From: an uncultured Schlesneria sp.
GTDB lineage: Bacteria; Planctomycetota; Planctomycetia; Planctomycetales; Planctomycetaceae
NCBI GenBank assembly: GCA_903871875.1
Contig: CAIQIR010000116.1
Coordinates: 1 to 61,052, forward strand
Direction of reading: 5' to 3'
Length of the DNA stretch: 61,052 nucleotides
This document shows positions 17,448-26,301 of the stretch, in pieces. Below the pieces are notes generated by a model that had not been told where the DNA came from, did not search any database, and was given only the letters and a program-made list of their open reading frames with translations. Made by a program: the position numbers and the translations under genes. How positions within the stretch are numbered: position 1 is the first letter of the stretch; every line of letters begins with the position of its first letter.

Positions 17448-17842
17448 GTGAGTATTTCAAATTCGGCAATTCGAATAAAGCCACGTTCATTCGTTACGGA
17501 TGTTTTGTTCGAATCGAAGTTGCGGGGGCGATTCGGGGAAAAGTGAGGGCAACTTGTGTCAGTTCGATGACAGCCGTTGTGAAAACGGCGGTTTTGACAA
17601 TGCACTACATCGTTCGCTCGTGACGAATCCCCCGCCGAACGTTCCCCAAAAATCGCCAGTTTTCCTGGTTTTGTCGGCAAATTGGACGACTTAACTCGGT
17701 CGTCACCGCTTGAGGATTGCTCGTTGTCGTCCCTCGTTTCCGGTCACCAGATTCATTTTCACGATTTGGCACGCGCCATGCTTTTACCCTTGCTCCATGT
17801 GAATGAGAGTGATCAAACGGTTTCAGAGAAAAGGCAAAAATC
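17448..17842. other. Divergent intergenic region
   Basis: About 400 bp separate the aminotransferase from the Gly/Tyr-rich protein gene. A near-perfect sigma-54 promoter lies at 17767-17781. Nothing else is recognised; short frames here have no support. Confidence 0.5.
17767..17782 (+). promoter_or_regulatory. Sigma-54 type -24/-12 promoter
   Basis: TGGCACG (17767-17773), four bases, then ATGCT (17778-17782). The consensus is TGGCACG-N4-TTGCW, so only one position differs and the GG-GC spacing is exact. It would start transcription near 17793, giving a leader of about 50 nt before the ATG at 17843. Confidence 0.72.
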
Positions 17843-18154
17843 ATGTTACGAAAATCAATTCTTGGTGTTTTGGCAATGGTAGTTCTCTTGGTGGTGACAA
17901 CCGGAACGGCATCAGCTCATGGCTATCATCACGGATGCGGGGGTTACCGAGGTGGTTACGGGTACGGCTATCGTGGGGGCTATGGTTATGGCTATGCACC
18001 TCGAGTGTATGTCGCTCCGGCTCCCGTCTATGGGTATCCTGCTGTAGGGGGCTATGGTTATGGGGTGCAACCCGGGTACGGCTACGGGGCATATGGCTAT
18101 GGTCAACCAGGTATCGGAGTGACGACTCCTGGGTTTGGAATGTACGTTCGGTAA
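17843..18154 (+). CDS. Secreted Gly/Tyr-rich small protein
   Basis: The 103-residue product has a clear signal peptide (basic start, hydrophobic 7-21, cut near ASA-HG). The mature part is about half glycine and tyrosine in GYGYGY-type repeats with a few Pro and Val, ending FGMYVR. AAAGG precedes the ATG. Such proteins in planctomycetes are exported and probably structural or adhesive; no enzyme motif is present. A sigma-54 promoter upstream and hairpins downstream frame it as a single-gene unit. Confidence 0.8.
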   Translation: MLRKSILGVLAMVVLLVVTTGTASAHGYHHGCGGYRGGYGYGYRGGYGYGYAPRVYVAPAPVYGYPAVGGYGYGVQPGYGYGAYGYGQPGIGVTTPGFGMYVR

Positions 18155-18196
18155 ACAGTCTCTGACGACGTTGAGCATCACCATCACACCGAACAC

Positions 18197-18298
18197 GGGA
18201 GGGCGGTGAGAAATAGCAACGTGAGTGGATCGGCAATCGGGCCGATCCACCGGCTTAGCAGGGGGATATTTTTCAGCTCGCCCTCCCGACAAGATTTT
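18197..18298 (+). terminator. Two-level stem structure ending in a T run
   Basis: Outer arms GGGAGGGCG (18197-18205) and CGCCCTCCC (18279-18287) enclose a perfect inner hairpin GTGGATCGGC (18225-18234), 6-nt loop, GCCGATCCAC (18241-18250). AAGATTTTTC follows. This is the first likely stop signal for the Gly/Tyr-rich gene; a stable 3' UTR RNA is another reading. Confidence 0.55.
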
Positions 18299-18302
18299 TC
18301 CT

Positions 18303-18340
18303 GATGCCCTCTTTAGAAGTTCTCTGAGAGGGCATTTTCG
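18303..18340 (+). terminator. Rho-independent terminator
   Basis: ATGCCCTCT (18303-18311) and AGAGGGCAT (18327-18335), 15-nt loop, followed by TTTCGTTCTT. It lies between the Gly/Tyr-rich gene and the end of recG. Confidence 0.65.
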
Positions 18341-18353
18341 TTCTTATCAAACA

Positions 18354-20453
18354 TCACCCACTTTGTGGCAGGTCCATGATCCGGCTGAATCGATCGAGCA
18401 CGCGGTTTTTGAGTGGCGCGAAAGTCGGTTCGTCAAACTCGCCCGTTTCGACCAGATTGAAGGCAGCTGTCCGGGTTTCCAGCAACAACGCCTTGTCACG
18501 AGTTAAATCGGCAACCTGAAGTGGCAATGAGCCGCTCTGTCGCGTTCCCAAGACATCGCCGGGGCCACGAAGTTCAAAGTCGACTTCCGCGATCCGAAAT
18601 CCATCGGTCGTCGATTCCATGGCCGCTAGGCGTTTCGTTGCCTCTGGTGTTTCCGACTCTGAGAACAGAAAGCAGTAACCCTGAAATTTTCCGCGGCCGA
18701 TGCGGCCTCGCAGTTGATGAAGTTGTGATAGCCCGAATCGCTCGGCTTGATGAATGACCATCAGCGTCGCATTGGGGACGTCGACACCCACTTCAATCAC
18801 GGTCGTGGCCACCAGGACATCCAGATCACCGTCGCGAAAGGCATCCATCGTGGTGGCACGAGCGTCCCGGTCCATTTGTCCGTGGACCAGTCCGATCCGA
18901 AAATCGTTGAATTCGCCTTGTGACAGGTCGCGAAAGACCGCTTCGGCGCTCGCGGTCGCCTCAACTCCCGCCGGCAAAGATGCGTCTTCTTCGACTCGAG
19001 GACAGACGACATAGGCTTGCCGCCCCTCTCGCAACTTTTGTTTGATGAAATTCCAGGCCTTTTTGGCTGGCTCGTGTCCGGCAATACGGCTGGTAACGAC
19101 CTTTTGGCGACCTGGTGGCAGGTCGTCGATCAGAGTCATGTCCAGATCGCCAAATTGTGTCAGGCAGAGACTGCGCGGGATGGGCGTCGCGGTCATGACG
19201 AGAACATGGGGGGAAAACTCGCCTCCTGTAAATTTGGCTCGTTGCATGACACCGAACTTGTGCTGTTCGTCGATGACGGCCAGGCCCAGTTTGTGAAATT
19301 TCACTGCGTCTTGAATAACGGCCTGTGTTCCAACAATCAGTTGAGCCTTCCCGCTGGCGATTTCATCCAGTGTCAGGTGCCGCTGCGAGGCCGTCAATGC
19401 GCCGGTAAGCAACCGTCGTTGGACTCGACTTTCGGTCAATAGTCGCTCGATCGTCTGCCAGTGTTGTTGTGCCAACACTTCCGTTGGAGCCATGATGACG
19501 GCTTGGGCGCCAGCGGCGATAGCCACTAGCATGGAGTAGACAGCGATCGCCGTTTTCCCTGCGCCGACGTCTGCCTGCAGCAGGCGGTGCATCGCCTGCT
19601 CACGGCCCAGGTCGAGCGCGATCTCGTTCACGGCTCGGTCTTGACCCGTCGTGAATCGAAAGGGAAATAGTCGTCGAATGCGAGCGTCGATTTTGGCGCT
19701 AATGGGTAGTGGGATTGCGGGGCGATCCCTCCTCCAGAATCGTCTTCGCAGCGCCAGCCCCAATTGAAACTCGTGCAAATCATCGAAAAGAATCCGCCGC
19801 ATCCCGGCCCGGTACTCTACGACCGAATTGGGGAGATGAACTTGCCGCAAAGCGTTGGACAGTCCAATGACTTGAGCGCGTTCGCGAAAGCTTTCGGGTA
19901 GCGGATCAGGTACCAGATGAGCGAAATCTTCGACGACTGCTTTCATCAGCCTTCGCATGTCGTGTTGCGGTAATCCCTCTGTCAGAGAATAAACTGGCAA
20001 CACGCCCCCGCCTTCGCCGAGGTCTTCGTCACCCAGCCATTGAACTCGAGGATGAGAGAACTCCCATCGTCTCATCGCGAACTTCGGCTTGCCCGAAAAC
20101 AGCACTCGCTGGCCCAACTCGAATTTCTTCAACATGAAGGGTTGGTTGAAAAAGACGCCCCGCGCAAATCCGCCGTCTGCCTGCAACAACACTGCGACCA
20201 TCGACTTTCCAGTCGACGTTTCCTTGGCATCGCGATCGACGACGACGCCATACACCGTCTGCAGTTCACCCTCTTTGAGATCGAAGACGGTAGAAACATG
20301 GGACAGATCCAGCACATCCCGTGGCAGATTGAACAACAGATCGATGGTGGTCAATAACCCCAGTCGTGCGAGCAATTCGGCTCGTACTGGTCCCACACCG
20401 CGCAAAAACTGCGCGGGAATCAACAGGGGATCGCTGGTGGGGGCGAGAGACAT
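18354..20453 (-). CDS. recG: ATP-dependent DNA helicase RecG
   Basis: The 699-residue protein has the RecG layout. An N-terminal wedge/OB region is followed by helicase domain 1 with LLQADVGAGKTAIAVYSML (motif I), APTEVLAQQH (Ia), VIDEQHKFGVMQR (DExH box) and MTATPIPRSL (III). Helicase domain 2 has FRDGDLDVLVATTVIEVGVD and HQLRGRIGRGKFQGYC. RecG reverses stalled replication forks and branch-migrates Holliday junctions. Length matches the family. The minus-strand terminator at 20495-20527 isolates it from the upstream basic peptide gene. Confidence 0.96.
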   Translation of the reverse strand: MSLAPTSDPLLIPAQFLRGVGPVRAELLARLGLLTTIDLLFNLPRDVLDLSHVSTVFDLKEGELQTVYGVVVDRDAKETSTGKSMVAVLLQADGGFARGVFFNQPFMLKKFELGQRVLFSGKPKFAMRRWEFSHPRVQWLGDEDLGEGGGVLPVYSLTEGLPQHDMRRLMKAVVEDFAHLVPDPLPESFRERAQVIGLSNALRQVHLPNSVVEYRAGMRRILFDDLHEFQLGLALRRRFWRRDRPAIPLPISAKIDARIRRLFPFRFTTGQDRAVNEIALDLGREQAMHRLLQADVGAGKTAIAVYSMLVAIAAGAQAVIMAPTEVLAQQHWQTIERLLTESRVQRRLLTGALTASQRHLTLDEIASGKAQLIVGTQAVIQDAVKFHKLGLAVIDEQHKFGVMQRAKFTGGEFSPHVLVMTATPIPRSLCLTQFGDLDMTLIDDLPPGRQKVVTSRIAGHEPAKKAWNFIKQKLREGRQAYVVCPRVEEDASLPAGVEATASAEAVFRDLSQGEFNDFRIGLVHGQMDRDARATTMDAFRDGDLDVLVATTVIEVGVDVPNATLMVIHQAERFGLSQLHQLRGRIGRGKFQGYCFLFSESETPEATKRLAAMESTTDGFRIAEVDFELRGPGDVLGTRQSGSLPLQVADLTRDKALLLETRTAAFNLVETGEFDEPTFAPLKNRVLDRFSRIMDLPQSG

Positions 20454-20494
20454 GGACGACGCACGTCGACGAGGAATCAGAAAACCACGGACTC

Positions 20495-20527
20495 AAAAAA
20501 AAGGGGGGGCTGGAAATCCAACCCCCT
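20495..20527 (-). terminator. Rho-independent terminator of the H1-like gene
   Basis: On the minus strand a GGGGGTTGG arm pairs (one G-U) with CCAGCCCCC around a 4-nt loop and is followed by eight T. It lies about 90 bp beyond the stop of the basic peptide gene and before recG. Confidence 0.85.
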
Positions 20528-20615
20528 CTTACTTGTTGTAGTACGGGTGTCGCATGAGCGACACGTAGCGGCTTACGGATGAACCGCAGCCTCAGCAGCT
20601 AAAGACGGCCTAAGA

Positions 20616-20714
20616 TTAGGCCTTCTTCTTAGCGGCGGCCTTCTTGGCTGGAGCCTTCTTGGCCGGAGCCTTCTTCGCTGGAGCCTTCTTCGCTGCTGCT
20701 TTCTTCTTGACCAT
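20616..20714 (-). CDS. Histone H1-like Lys/Ala-rich peptide, 32 residues
   Basis: The ATG at 20714 has GAGGA 8 nt upstream, which decides this start over one 90 bp further out. The peptide begins MVKKKAAAKKAPAKKAPA and is made only of Lys, Ala and Pro beyond Met and Val, with a 5-residue period (KAPAK). Bacterial H1-like proteins with AAKK repeats bind and compact DNA; this is an extremely short member with no globular part. It has its own terminator. A 24-bp palindrome lies 100 bp upstream. The open frame is too short to be significant by length alone, but composition, ribosome-binding site and terminator agree. Confidence 0.75.
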   Translation of the reverse strand: MVKKKAAAKKAPAKKAPAKKAPAKKAAAKKKA

Positions 20715-21594
20715 TTTCAAGTCCTCTTTCCAAGAGACCGTGAGTGACTTGTCTCCACCGCTGACGCACCGGGCTAAGCAGTTCGGTAAAGACTTATCAT
20801 CCACATCGAATCCATTCGGCCTGTCAACCTTGACAGGCCGCGACTCAGTTTCGTCATCATCACCTTCGTCATCACTTTATCGCGGCAGCGACTTGTTGAT
20901 GTCGACTTGACAGTGATGTCATGACGAGTACTGACATCGAACTGGGCGTCATCCTACGTATTTCGTTTTTTTGTTCAAGCCATTTCTGCTCATTGAAGCC
21001 CAGAAATTCAACGTTTTTTCAAAGTTTGCTGCGTGCGTCGTGACTCCATCTTTGACGAAGCGAACGTTGTTCGCGACGAATCATCTTGAAAAAAACCTTC
21101 GTAATATGACATGTGTAATAATCATAAAACTGCCGACTGTTCGTTGCGATGCTTTCTTGAAAATGCAAAAAGAGCCTTTAAAAATAGAGTCTATTGCAAT
21201 TGCATCGACAATCCTGTGCGATGCCAATGTCTGTGATGCGATCTCATTCTCGCATCACCGCTTGAGAGACTTCGATCATGATGATGTCGGTCTGCGATGC
21301 GATTGATCAGCGGTGTTGAAGAGATTGAAGAATCTAAAAAAATTTATCGCGCTGATGCGCGTGTGCGCGGCAAATCGCATCGTGATACGTCGCGCGCGAT
21401 GTGTCGACGACATCGTTGTGATTGTCTCGCCGATGCGAGATGACGCACGATCGTCGTGCACGAATCGGTCTCTCGCGTGCATCATCGCCCACGAATTTCC
21501 TGTCGGACTACCCGTGATTCGATCCGCAAACTATCGTCGAGAATCGTTCGAGATGTCGAGAATCGTGTGTTCCCACTTCCACGAGTATCAGTCG
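20715..21594. other. Gene-free region with palindrome and GATGCG-rich stretch
   Basis: About 880 bp without a convincing gene. A palindrome with arms CGGCCTGTCAA (20817-20827) and TTGACAGGCCG (20830-20840) lies upstream of the H1-like gene. From about 21140 to 21490 the motifs GATGCG, GCGATG and CGCATC recur more than ten times on both strands. The stretch 20930-21200 is AT-rich. Confidence 0.5.
20817..20840. promoter_or_regulatory. 24-bp palindrome, possible operator
   Basis: Two perfect 11-bp arms meet across CC. No T run follows on either strand, so an operator for the H1-like gene is more likely than a terminator. Confidence 0.5.
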
Positions 21595-21942
21595 ATGCCC
21601 CGCTTTGCGATCCTCATTCATGATCACCCCGTTTTGCATTGGGATTTCCTGTTGGAGAATGGAACTGCTTGTCGAACGTGGCGGTTGCTGACCGCTCCTG
21701 ACTCGCCGGTCAATGACTTCGCCGCCGAGGAACTGCCGGATCACCGGTTGATGTACCTGGACTATGAAGGCCCAGTCAGTGGAGGACGGGGAGTTGTGAC
21801 GCGTTGGGACGTCGGGGAGTTCGAATGGCTCATCAACGAGCCGAATCGATGTGACGTTCAACTGAAAGGACAGAAGTGGCAGGGGGTAGTTCGTCTGCGG
21901 CGCGACGGCCCGTCGGGTTGGAGTTGCCTGCGAGCCTTTTGA
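21595..21942 (+). CDS. Stand-alone LigD 3'-phosphoesterase-like protein
   Basis: From the ATG at 21595 the product has 115 residues and starts MPRFAILIHDHPVLHWDFLL. This matches the LigD N-terminal phosphoesterase motif HD-x4-LHxDxRLE: H9, H15 and D17 are kept, while the usual Arg is Leu19. The second motif HRLMYLDYEGPVSGGRG keeps the His and Tyr of the LigD HPLxYxxFEG block. In full LigD this domain trims 3' ends during end joining. No ligase, polymerase or Ku gene is nearby. An in-frame ATG at 21553 is possible; neither has a strong ribosome-binding site. Confidence 0.75.
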   Translation: MPRFAILIHDHPVLHWDFLLENGTACRTWRLLTAPDSPVNDFAAEELPDHRLMYLDYEGPVSGGRGVVTRWDVGEFEWLINEPNRCDVQLKGQKWQGVVRLRRDGPSGWSCLRAF

Positions 21943-22032
21943 CAGGCAGCACTCCAAGTAAATCCTATGTTTCTCACGAGCCTGTGATCGCATCGGGGAT
22001 TCGGCGTCTGTCACGATGTCGATCAGCGATGT

Positions 22033-23193
22033 TCAATAGCGAACACCTGTGCGGAGCATCGCTGTGTCGCCGAGATCGAAGGATGGTGTCGAACCGGCGA
22101 ACTTGATATGTCGATTGAAGACGTACCCACCTTCGGTAAAAAACGAATAGCGGCCGGTGTCCCAACGCACACCCAGGCTCAGTCGATCGTCTGTCATCTG
22201 CATGCGATCGCTGGTCGTCGGATCAGTGATAATGGTCTGCCACGATTCTGCCGTGTATTCCGCCTGGGCGTACAACCAGACGTCGGCATCGTAATAGTTT
22301 CCGAGGAAATAGCTGATCCGCGATCGAGGATAAAGGAGTCGAAATTCCCACCGATCGTTAGGGGTCCAGATCACACCCGTGTGGGGCACCACCAACAGGT
22401 CGACGCGATCCCACAGGGCCACGCCGCCCACGAAACTCCATTGTGGCGACGCTGTGTACATCGCGATCACTCGCCCGTCGAAGTTAAATGCATTTCGATC
22501 GAGTCGGGCTTCATAGGTCGAGACGATTTGGGGATGGAAAGCGATTTGGCCACTCCAGGGACCATCATTGAAGAATCCCAGTTCGAGGTCCGTCGAGATT
22601 TGGTCGACTTGTGCCGGCAAGTTGATGCCGCCAGGCCCATCCCACCAACGGGCACTAAACCACCCGGTTCCGTTGAAGAGGACGCCAGGGCTGATCACAT
22701 GCGAATATTTGAGATTCGAATTCCATTCGACGATCTTCATATCGCCCGTCGTTCCAAACGCAGGTGCGGTTGGAAGGATCGTAATATCGTTGTAGGTCAC
22801 CCAGCCCAATCGATAGCCATTGGAGCCTTGGGACCCCGTACCCATTTGATTGCCAAACGGGTCATAATAATTCGGCAGCGTATGGACTTCCTCGTCCTGA
22901 AAGGGATTCATCCCCGACATGAATTCCTTGACAAACGGGTTCTCCCAAAAAGAGTTGTACCCCGGCTGATGAGAAGGCGCATAAATGTCATCAGTGACGG
23001 TTTGCCCGCGAAACACCACCGGTTTGGAAATCGACGAATCGTCGATTTTCGAGTGATATCCAGAAGTTGGCGAGGCTTCTTTTGACGGAGCGACCTGCAC
23101 GATGCTATTCGCCCAAGGTGCGTAGCCATCCGAAAACACGATCGCGGGATCGGTTCCCAAAATGGACGCGACAATCACGAGTGAAGTCAGCAT
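22033..23193 (-). CDS. Probable outer-membrane beta-barrel protein
   Basis: The 386-residue protein has a short hydrophobic N-terminus and a polar linker to about residue 110. The rest is strand-rich with alternating aromatic residues (NGTGWFSARWWDG, WEFRLLYPRSRISYFLGNYY, YSFFTEGGYVFNR), ending RTGVRY, as outer-membrane barrels do. I do not recognise a named family with certainty. The Asp/Asn/Trp-rich strands recall planctomycete outer-membrane proteins of unknown function. The signal peptide is weak as written; a start slightly upstream cannot be excluded. Confidence 0.65.
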   Translation of the reverse strand: MLTSLVIVASILGTDPAIVFSDGYAPWANSIVQVAPSKEASPTSGYHSKIDDSSISKPVVFRGQTVTDDIYAPSHQPGYNSFWENPFVKEFMSGMNPFQDEEVHTLPNYYDPFGNQMGTGSQGSNGYRLGWVTYNDITILPTAPAFGTTGDMKIVEWNSNLKYSHVISPGVLFNGTGWFSARWWDGPGGINLPAQVDQISTDLELGFFNDGPWSGQIAFHPQIVSTYEARLDRNAFNFDGRVIAMYTASPQWSFVGGVALWDRVDLLVVPHTGVIWTPNDRWEFRLLYPRSRISYFLGNYYDADVWLYAQAEYTAESWQTIITDPTTSDRMQMTDDRLSLGVRWDTGRYSFFTEGGYVFNRHIKFAGSTPSFDLGDTAMLRTGVRY

Positions 23194-23646
23194 ATCGTCT
23201 GGTTTGTAGTCGTAACGAAAATATCTGGCGAGACGAATTCGGTCAGAATTACGCGCCAGATGTTCGTAAGTGTTTAGCTGAAAATCGGTAACGTTTTTTT
23301 ATCGTTCGATCAGGTGAAGTCTGGTAATAGACATCGGAAACGAAATCGCGCGACAAGACAAATCATCGATCACCAACGGTAGTAACTCTGAAATTTGACT
23401 TCTCAATCGGCAGACTCGATGTGAGTGAGTCGGCAGGAAATGCCGACGCTTTCCGCGTTGAACCATCTTGGGCAGTTTTGGCCGCTCGCGATGCGTCGAA
23501 GCTGCCGATCGTCGGCCAATGCGTTGACCCCAGGGAGCGCCAAGATCAGGTTCAATTCGCGCTTGGTGCTCGACATTCGTCAACCGGTAACAAGACCGGC
23601 GAAGTACTTGATCCTGCTCGCAATGAATTCACTGCCCCGGTGACAA
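23194..23646. other. Intergenic region, nothing recognised
   Basis: About 450 bp between two minus-strand genes. It should contain the promoter of the outer-membrane protein gene. I see no RNA gene, repeat or strong terminator; small frames are unsupported. Confidence 0.4.
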
Positions 23647-26106
23647 TCACCGGGGAGGTGTGCCGGCGTCGATAACCGGAAATATTTGACCCGTAACGTA
23701 GGCGGGTTTTCCGGCGATGGTGGTCATCAGGCTGGGGCCCCACTCGGTCAATTCCTTCGTCCGCTCTGGACTTAACGGAGCCATCGAAACTTCGAGGGGT
23801 AAATTGAGGGACGGTCCCAGAACGCCCAACCTCTGCAGTTCGGCAAATCGATCTGGATTTACGAAGGTCGTGTAACCATAGCTGCCTGGTTCTCGATAGC
23901 GAAGAATCTCGCTCCAGTTGACGTCCACGTGGGTGATCTCGTATTTCCGAAATTCGGCCCGGATCTGATCGGCCGGTCGCAGTTGCCGATCAAGTGAATT
24001 CGGTACGACGCAGAGACGCTCAAAGATCGAATGATCGAACACCGTGTTGTAAAGGTACGGATAACGGGCATGAAATAGCTGAGCTTCACCCACGCAAAGG
24101 ACTTTCGATTTGGCGGGGAGGCGTCCGGATTCGTATTCGTCATTAATCCACTTCAACCGTGGCGACACGGCCAGATTTTCGGCGGCTTTCAAGTCGAGCC
24201 GGCCGGCGTTGAATCCACCGATATGCAACATGACGCTGAAGTTGTAGAAGAAGACAGAGGTCGCGATGAGGATTCCCGAACAACTGTTCCAGATCCAGTC
24301 ACTTCGAGCTGACGACGACTTTGCCGGCGATGATTCCGGCCAACGTGCCCCAACCGCGGCCAGCAGGCTAACGGCAGAAAACATCGGAACGTAAAAACGA
24401 TCGATCTGATGCGTGAGGGTCCACCAGGTGAAGAACTGCCAGGCGACGTATAGCCAGACAATCCCTACAATCGCGGAACGGTTTGGCCGTTCGGATTGGT
24501 CTGCGGAGGCAGATTTACGTCGCCGTCGAAGCCAGAATACCGATAGTGGCGCCAGTCCGAACATCAGTGGGCTGTGCCAATCATTGGTTGCCATGACATC
24601 TCTTAACTTTACCGGCAAGTCGTTTAGCCGCTCCGGCCAACTCATCTTGCCGAAAGTTGCTGCATGTCCGTTACGCCATTTCGTATCGAGCTCTTCATCA
24701 CGATCGGCACCTCCAAAAATCCGCACGGCGAGGGGATAGACCGGATTTCCAGTCTCTACCGCATTCTTCAATAGCCAAGGCCCGATGCTGATACCGACTC
24801 CGAGTGAGAAGAGGGTCGTCACCATGGCAGTGCGCAAAATAGTATGAATCTTGATGTGGCGGGCCGCCGTCCATATGAGCAGGATCCCGATCGGCAGCAC
24901 TGCCGAAATCAAACCCGGATATTTGCAGGCCATGGCGCTGCCTGAGAGAAGGCCGGCGAGGGTCGCGAACAACGATGTCCGTCCAACAGCGTCAGGTGAA
25001 CCGTTCAAAATCTGATCTCGACACAGCAGCGCGGCAAACAAGGCGGCGAACAGGTAACAGGCCAGTCCACCTTCGGCGTACGCGATGATTGAAATCCGAT
25101 AGGTCCAGGGAGATGTCAGATAGATCAAGGAGGCCATTCCGCCGATGGCTTCCGAGAACCAATGTCGACCTGCCGCGAATAATCCAATGGCCGTCAGTGG
25201 CGCGAATCCGGCAATCGTCGCCTGCCCGGCAAGCGCCCCCCATTGCCAGTCCCCATATAAGACCATCCCCGCGAGGGTGAGCATCTCGGTCAGAAACGGA
25301 AAGTTCGTGTAGACGTTATGGGGCAGACGGGAGATCTGTCCTTGCTGAAACCATTCCTTAGGCCCCCCCAAGTGGTATTCCGTCACATCAAAGTCCGTTT
25401 GAGGTGACATTGCCCCCAAGAGGAGGCCGATCACGAACGGAGATGAAACAATCACGACAATCCAGCCGAACCGCGACAGGGAGGGTAAACAGAACCGTCG
25501 TCCGAGTGAAGAAGCCGGGGTCTGGTTCGTCTCACGTTGTCTTCTACTGCCAATCAGCTCGGACAAGACACCGACGGCGAGTGTTGTTGCCAGCAACCAA
25601 CGAGACATGCAGCCGCAGAGGCCGAGCAGCAGCATGATCAGTGAAAAGCAGGACAGCCCGACCGAAGTCGCGAAGAAGAACTGCTCACACGCGGAAAGGC
25701 GAAGATTGAGCCCTCGAATGACGCGAGAACCGATTCCCCAGGAGCCCGACCAGATGGCGATCGCAATCAGCAGGAAGGGGATACGCTGGGTCAGAAACGT
25801 CCAACTCCAGGGTGAGGCTCCCACGACGACGGGCGGATCAACGATATCCAACAGGTCGTAAGGGGCCTCTTTCCAGAACGCCCAACGCGCGACGTGGTTG
25901 TTGGGGAGATCAAAGCTGTAAAACCAGATTGAGAAGCCGACGAACCAGATCAGCGCTAGAACCACGGCCAGAGGATTCGATCCTCTGCGCTCACTCACGA
26001 CGAGGTTGTTTCGAGTGGCCACGATGGAATCATCTTTTGACAATCCGTCTCCGCGTTTCATGCCGACACATTCACCACTACGACGTTTGCCGGGCGCGAC
26101 TCCCAT
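23647..26106 (-). CDS. Multi-pass membrane glycosyltransferase (GT-C/ArnT-like)
   Basis: The 819-residue protein has about eleven hydrophobic helices from residue 45 to 615 and a soluble C-terminal part of about 190 residues. After the third or fourth helix a loop reads SPQTDFDVTEYHLGGPKEWF, an acidic first-loop motif typical of GT-C enzymes that use lipid-linked sugars. A second Asp/Glu and Tyr-rich loop (PWTYRISIIAYAEGG) follows. It lies downstream of the sigma-54 activator gene on the same strand, separated by a long palindrome. Acceptor and sugar are unknown. The start at 26106 is uncertain; an ATG 45 bp further in is possible. Confidence 0.75.
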   Translation of the reverse strand: MGVAPGKRRSGECVGMKRGDGLSKDDSIVATRNNLVVSERRGSNPLAVVLALIWFVGFSIWFYSFDLPNNHVARWAFWKEAPYDLLDIVDPPVVVGASPWSWTFLTQRIPFLLIAIAIWSGSWGIGSRVIRGLNLRLSACEQFFFATSVGLSCFSLIMLLLGLCGCMSRWLLATTLAVGVLSELIGSRRQRETNQTPASSLGRRFCLPSLSRFGWIVVIVSSPFVIGLLLGAMSPQTDFDVTEYHLGGPKEWFQQGQISRLPHNVYTNFPFLTEMLTLAGMVLYGDWQWGALAGQATIAGFAPLTAIGLFAAGRHWFSEAIGGMASLIYLTSPWTYRISIIAYAEGGLACYLFAALFAALLCRDQILNGSPDAVGRTSLFATLAGLLSGSAMACKYPGLISAVLPIGILLIWTAARHIKIHTILRTAMVTTLFSLGVGISIGPWLLKNAVETGNPVYPLAVRIFGGADRDEELDTKWRNGHAATFGKMSWPERLNDLPVKLRDVMATNDWHSPLMFGLAPLSVFWLRRRRKSASADQSERPNRSAIVGIVWLYVAWQFFTWWTLTHQIDRFYVPMFSAVSLLAAVGARWPESSPAKSSSARSDWIWNSCSGILIATSVFFYNFSVMLHIGGFNAGRLDLKAAENLAVSPRLKWINDEYESGRLPAKSKVLCVGEAQLFHARYPYLYNTVFDHSIFERLCVVPNSLDRQLRPADQIRAEFRKYEITHVDVNWSEILRYREPGSYGYTTFVNPDRFAELQRLGVLGPSLNLPLEVSMAPLSPERTKELTEWGPSLMTTIAGKPAYVTGQIFPVIDAGTPPR

Positions 26107-26232
26107 CGCCGCGATCTTACCAAAACTTGTTTTTGGTAACAGTGCCCAAATTCAACGGGGATATGGCTGAGAATGAATGGCAGAGTGGGCAAATCGATTT
26201 CTGGCGACGAAGAGAGGCTAGGCATCAAATGG

Positions 26233-26270
26233 CCAGGGTCCGCACGAATCGTGATTCATGCGGACCCTGG
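26233..26270. terminator. Long imperfect palindrome, probable terminator
   Basis: CCAGGGTCCGCA (26233-26244) pairs perfectly with TGCGGACCCTGG (26259-26270), and GAATC/GATTC extend the stem inward past one mismatch. It lies 30 bp beyond the stop of the sigma-54 activator gene. The T run is poor. Confidence 0.55.
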
Positions 26271-26301
26271 CAACACGATACCAATTGATCGTAGGGCCGA
26301 A

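Noticed and set aside
20971-21306. 111-codon frame in the AT-rich gap
   Set aside because: No ribosome-binding site and a sequence dominated by the GATGCG-rich stretch at its end.
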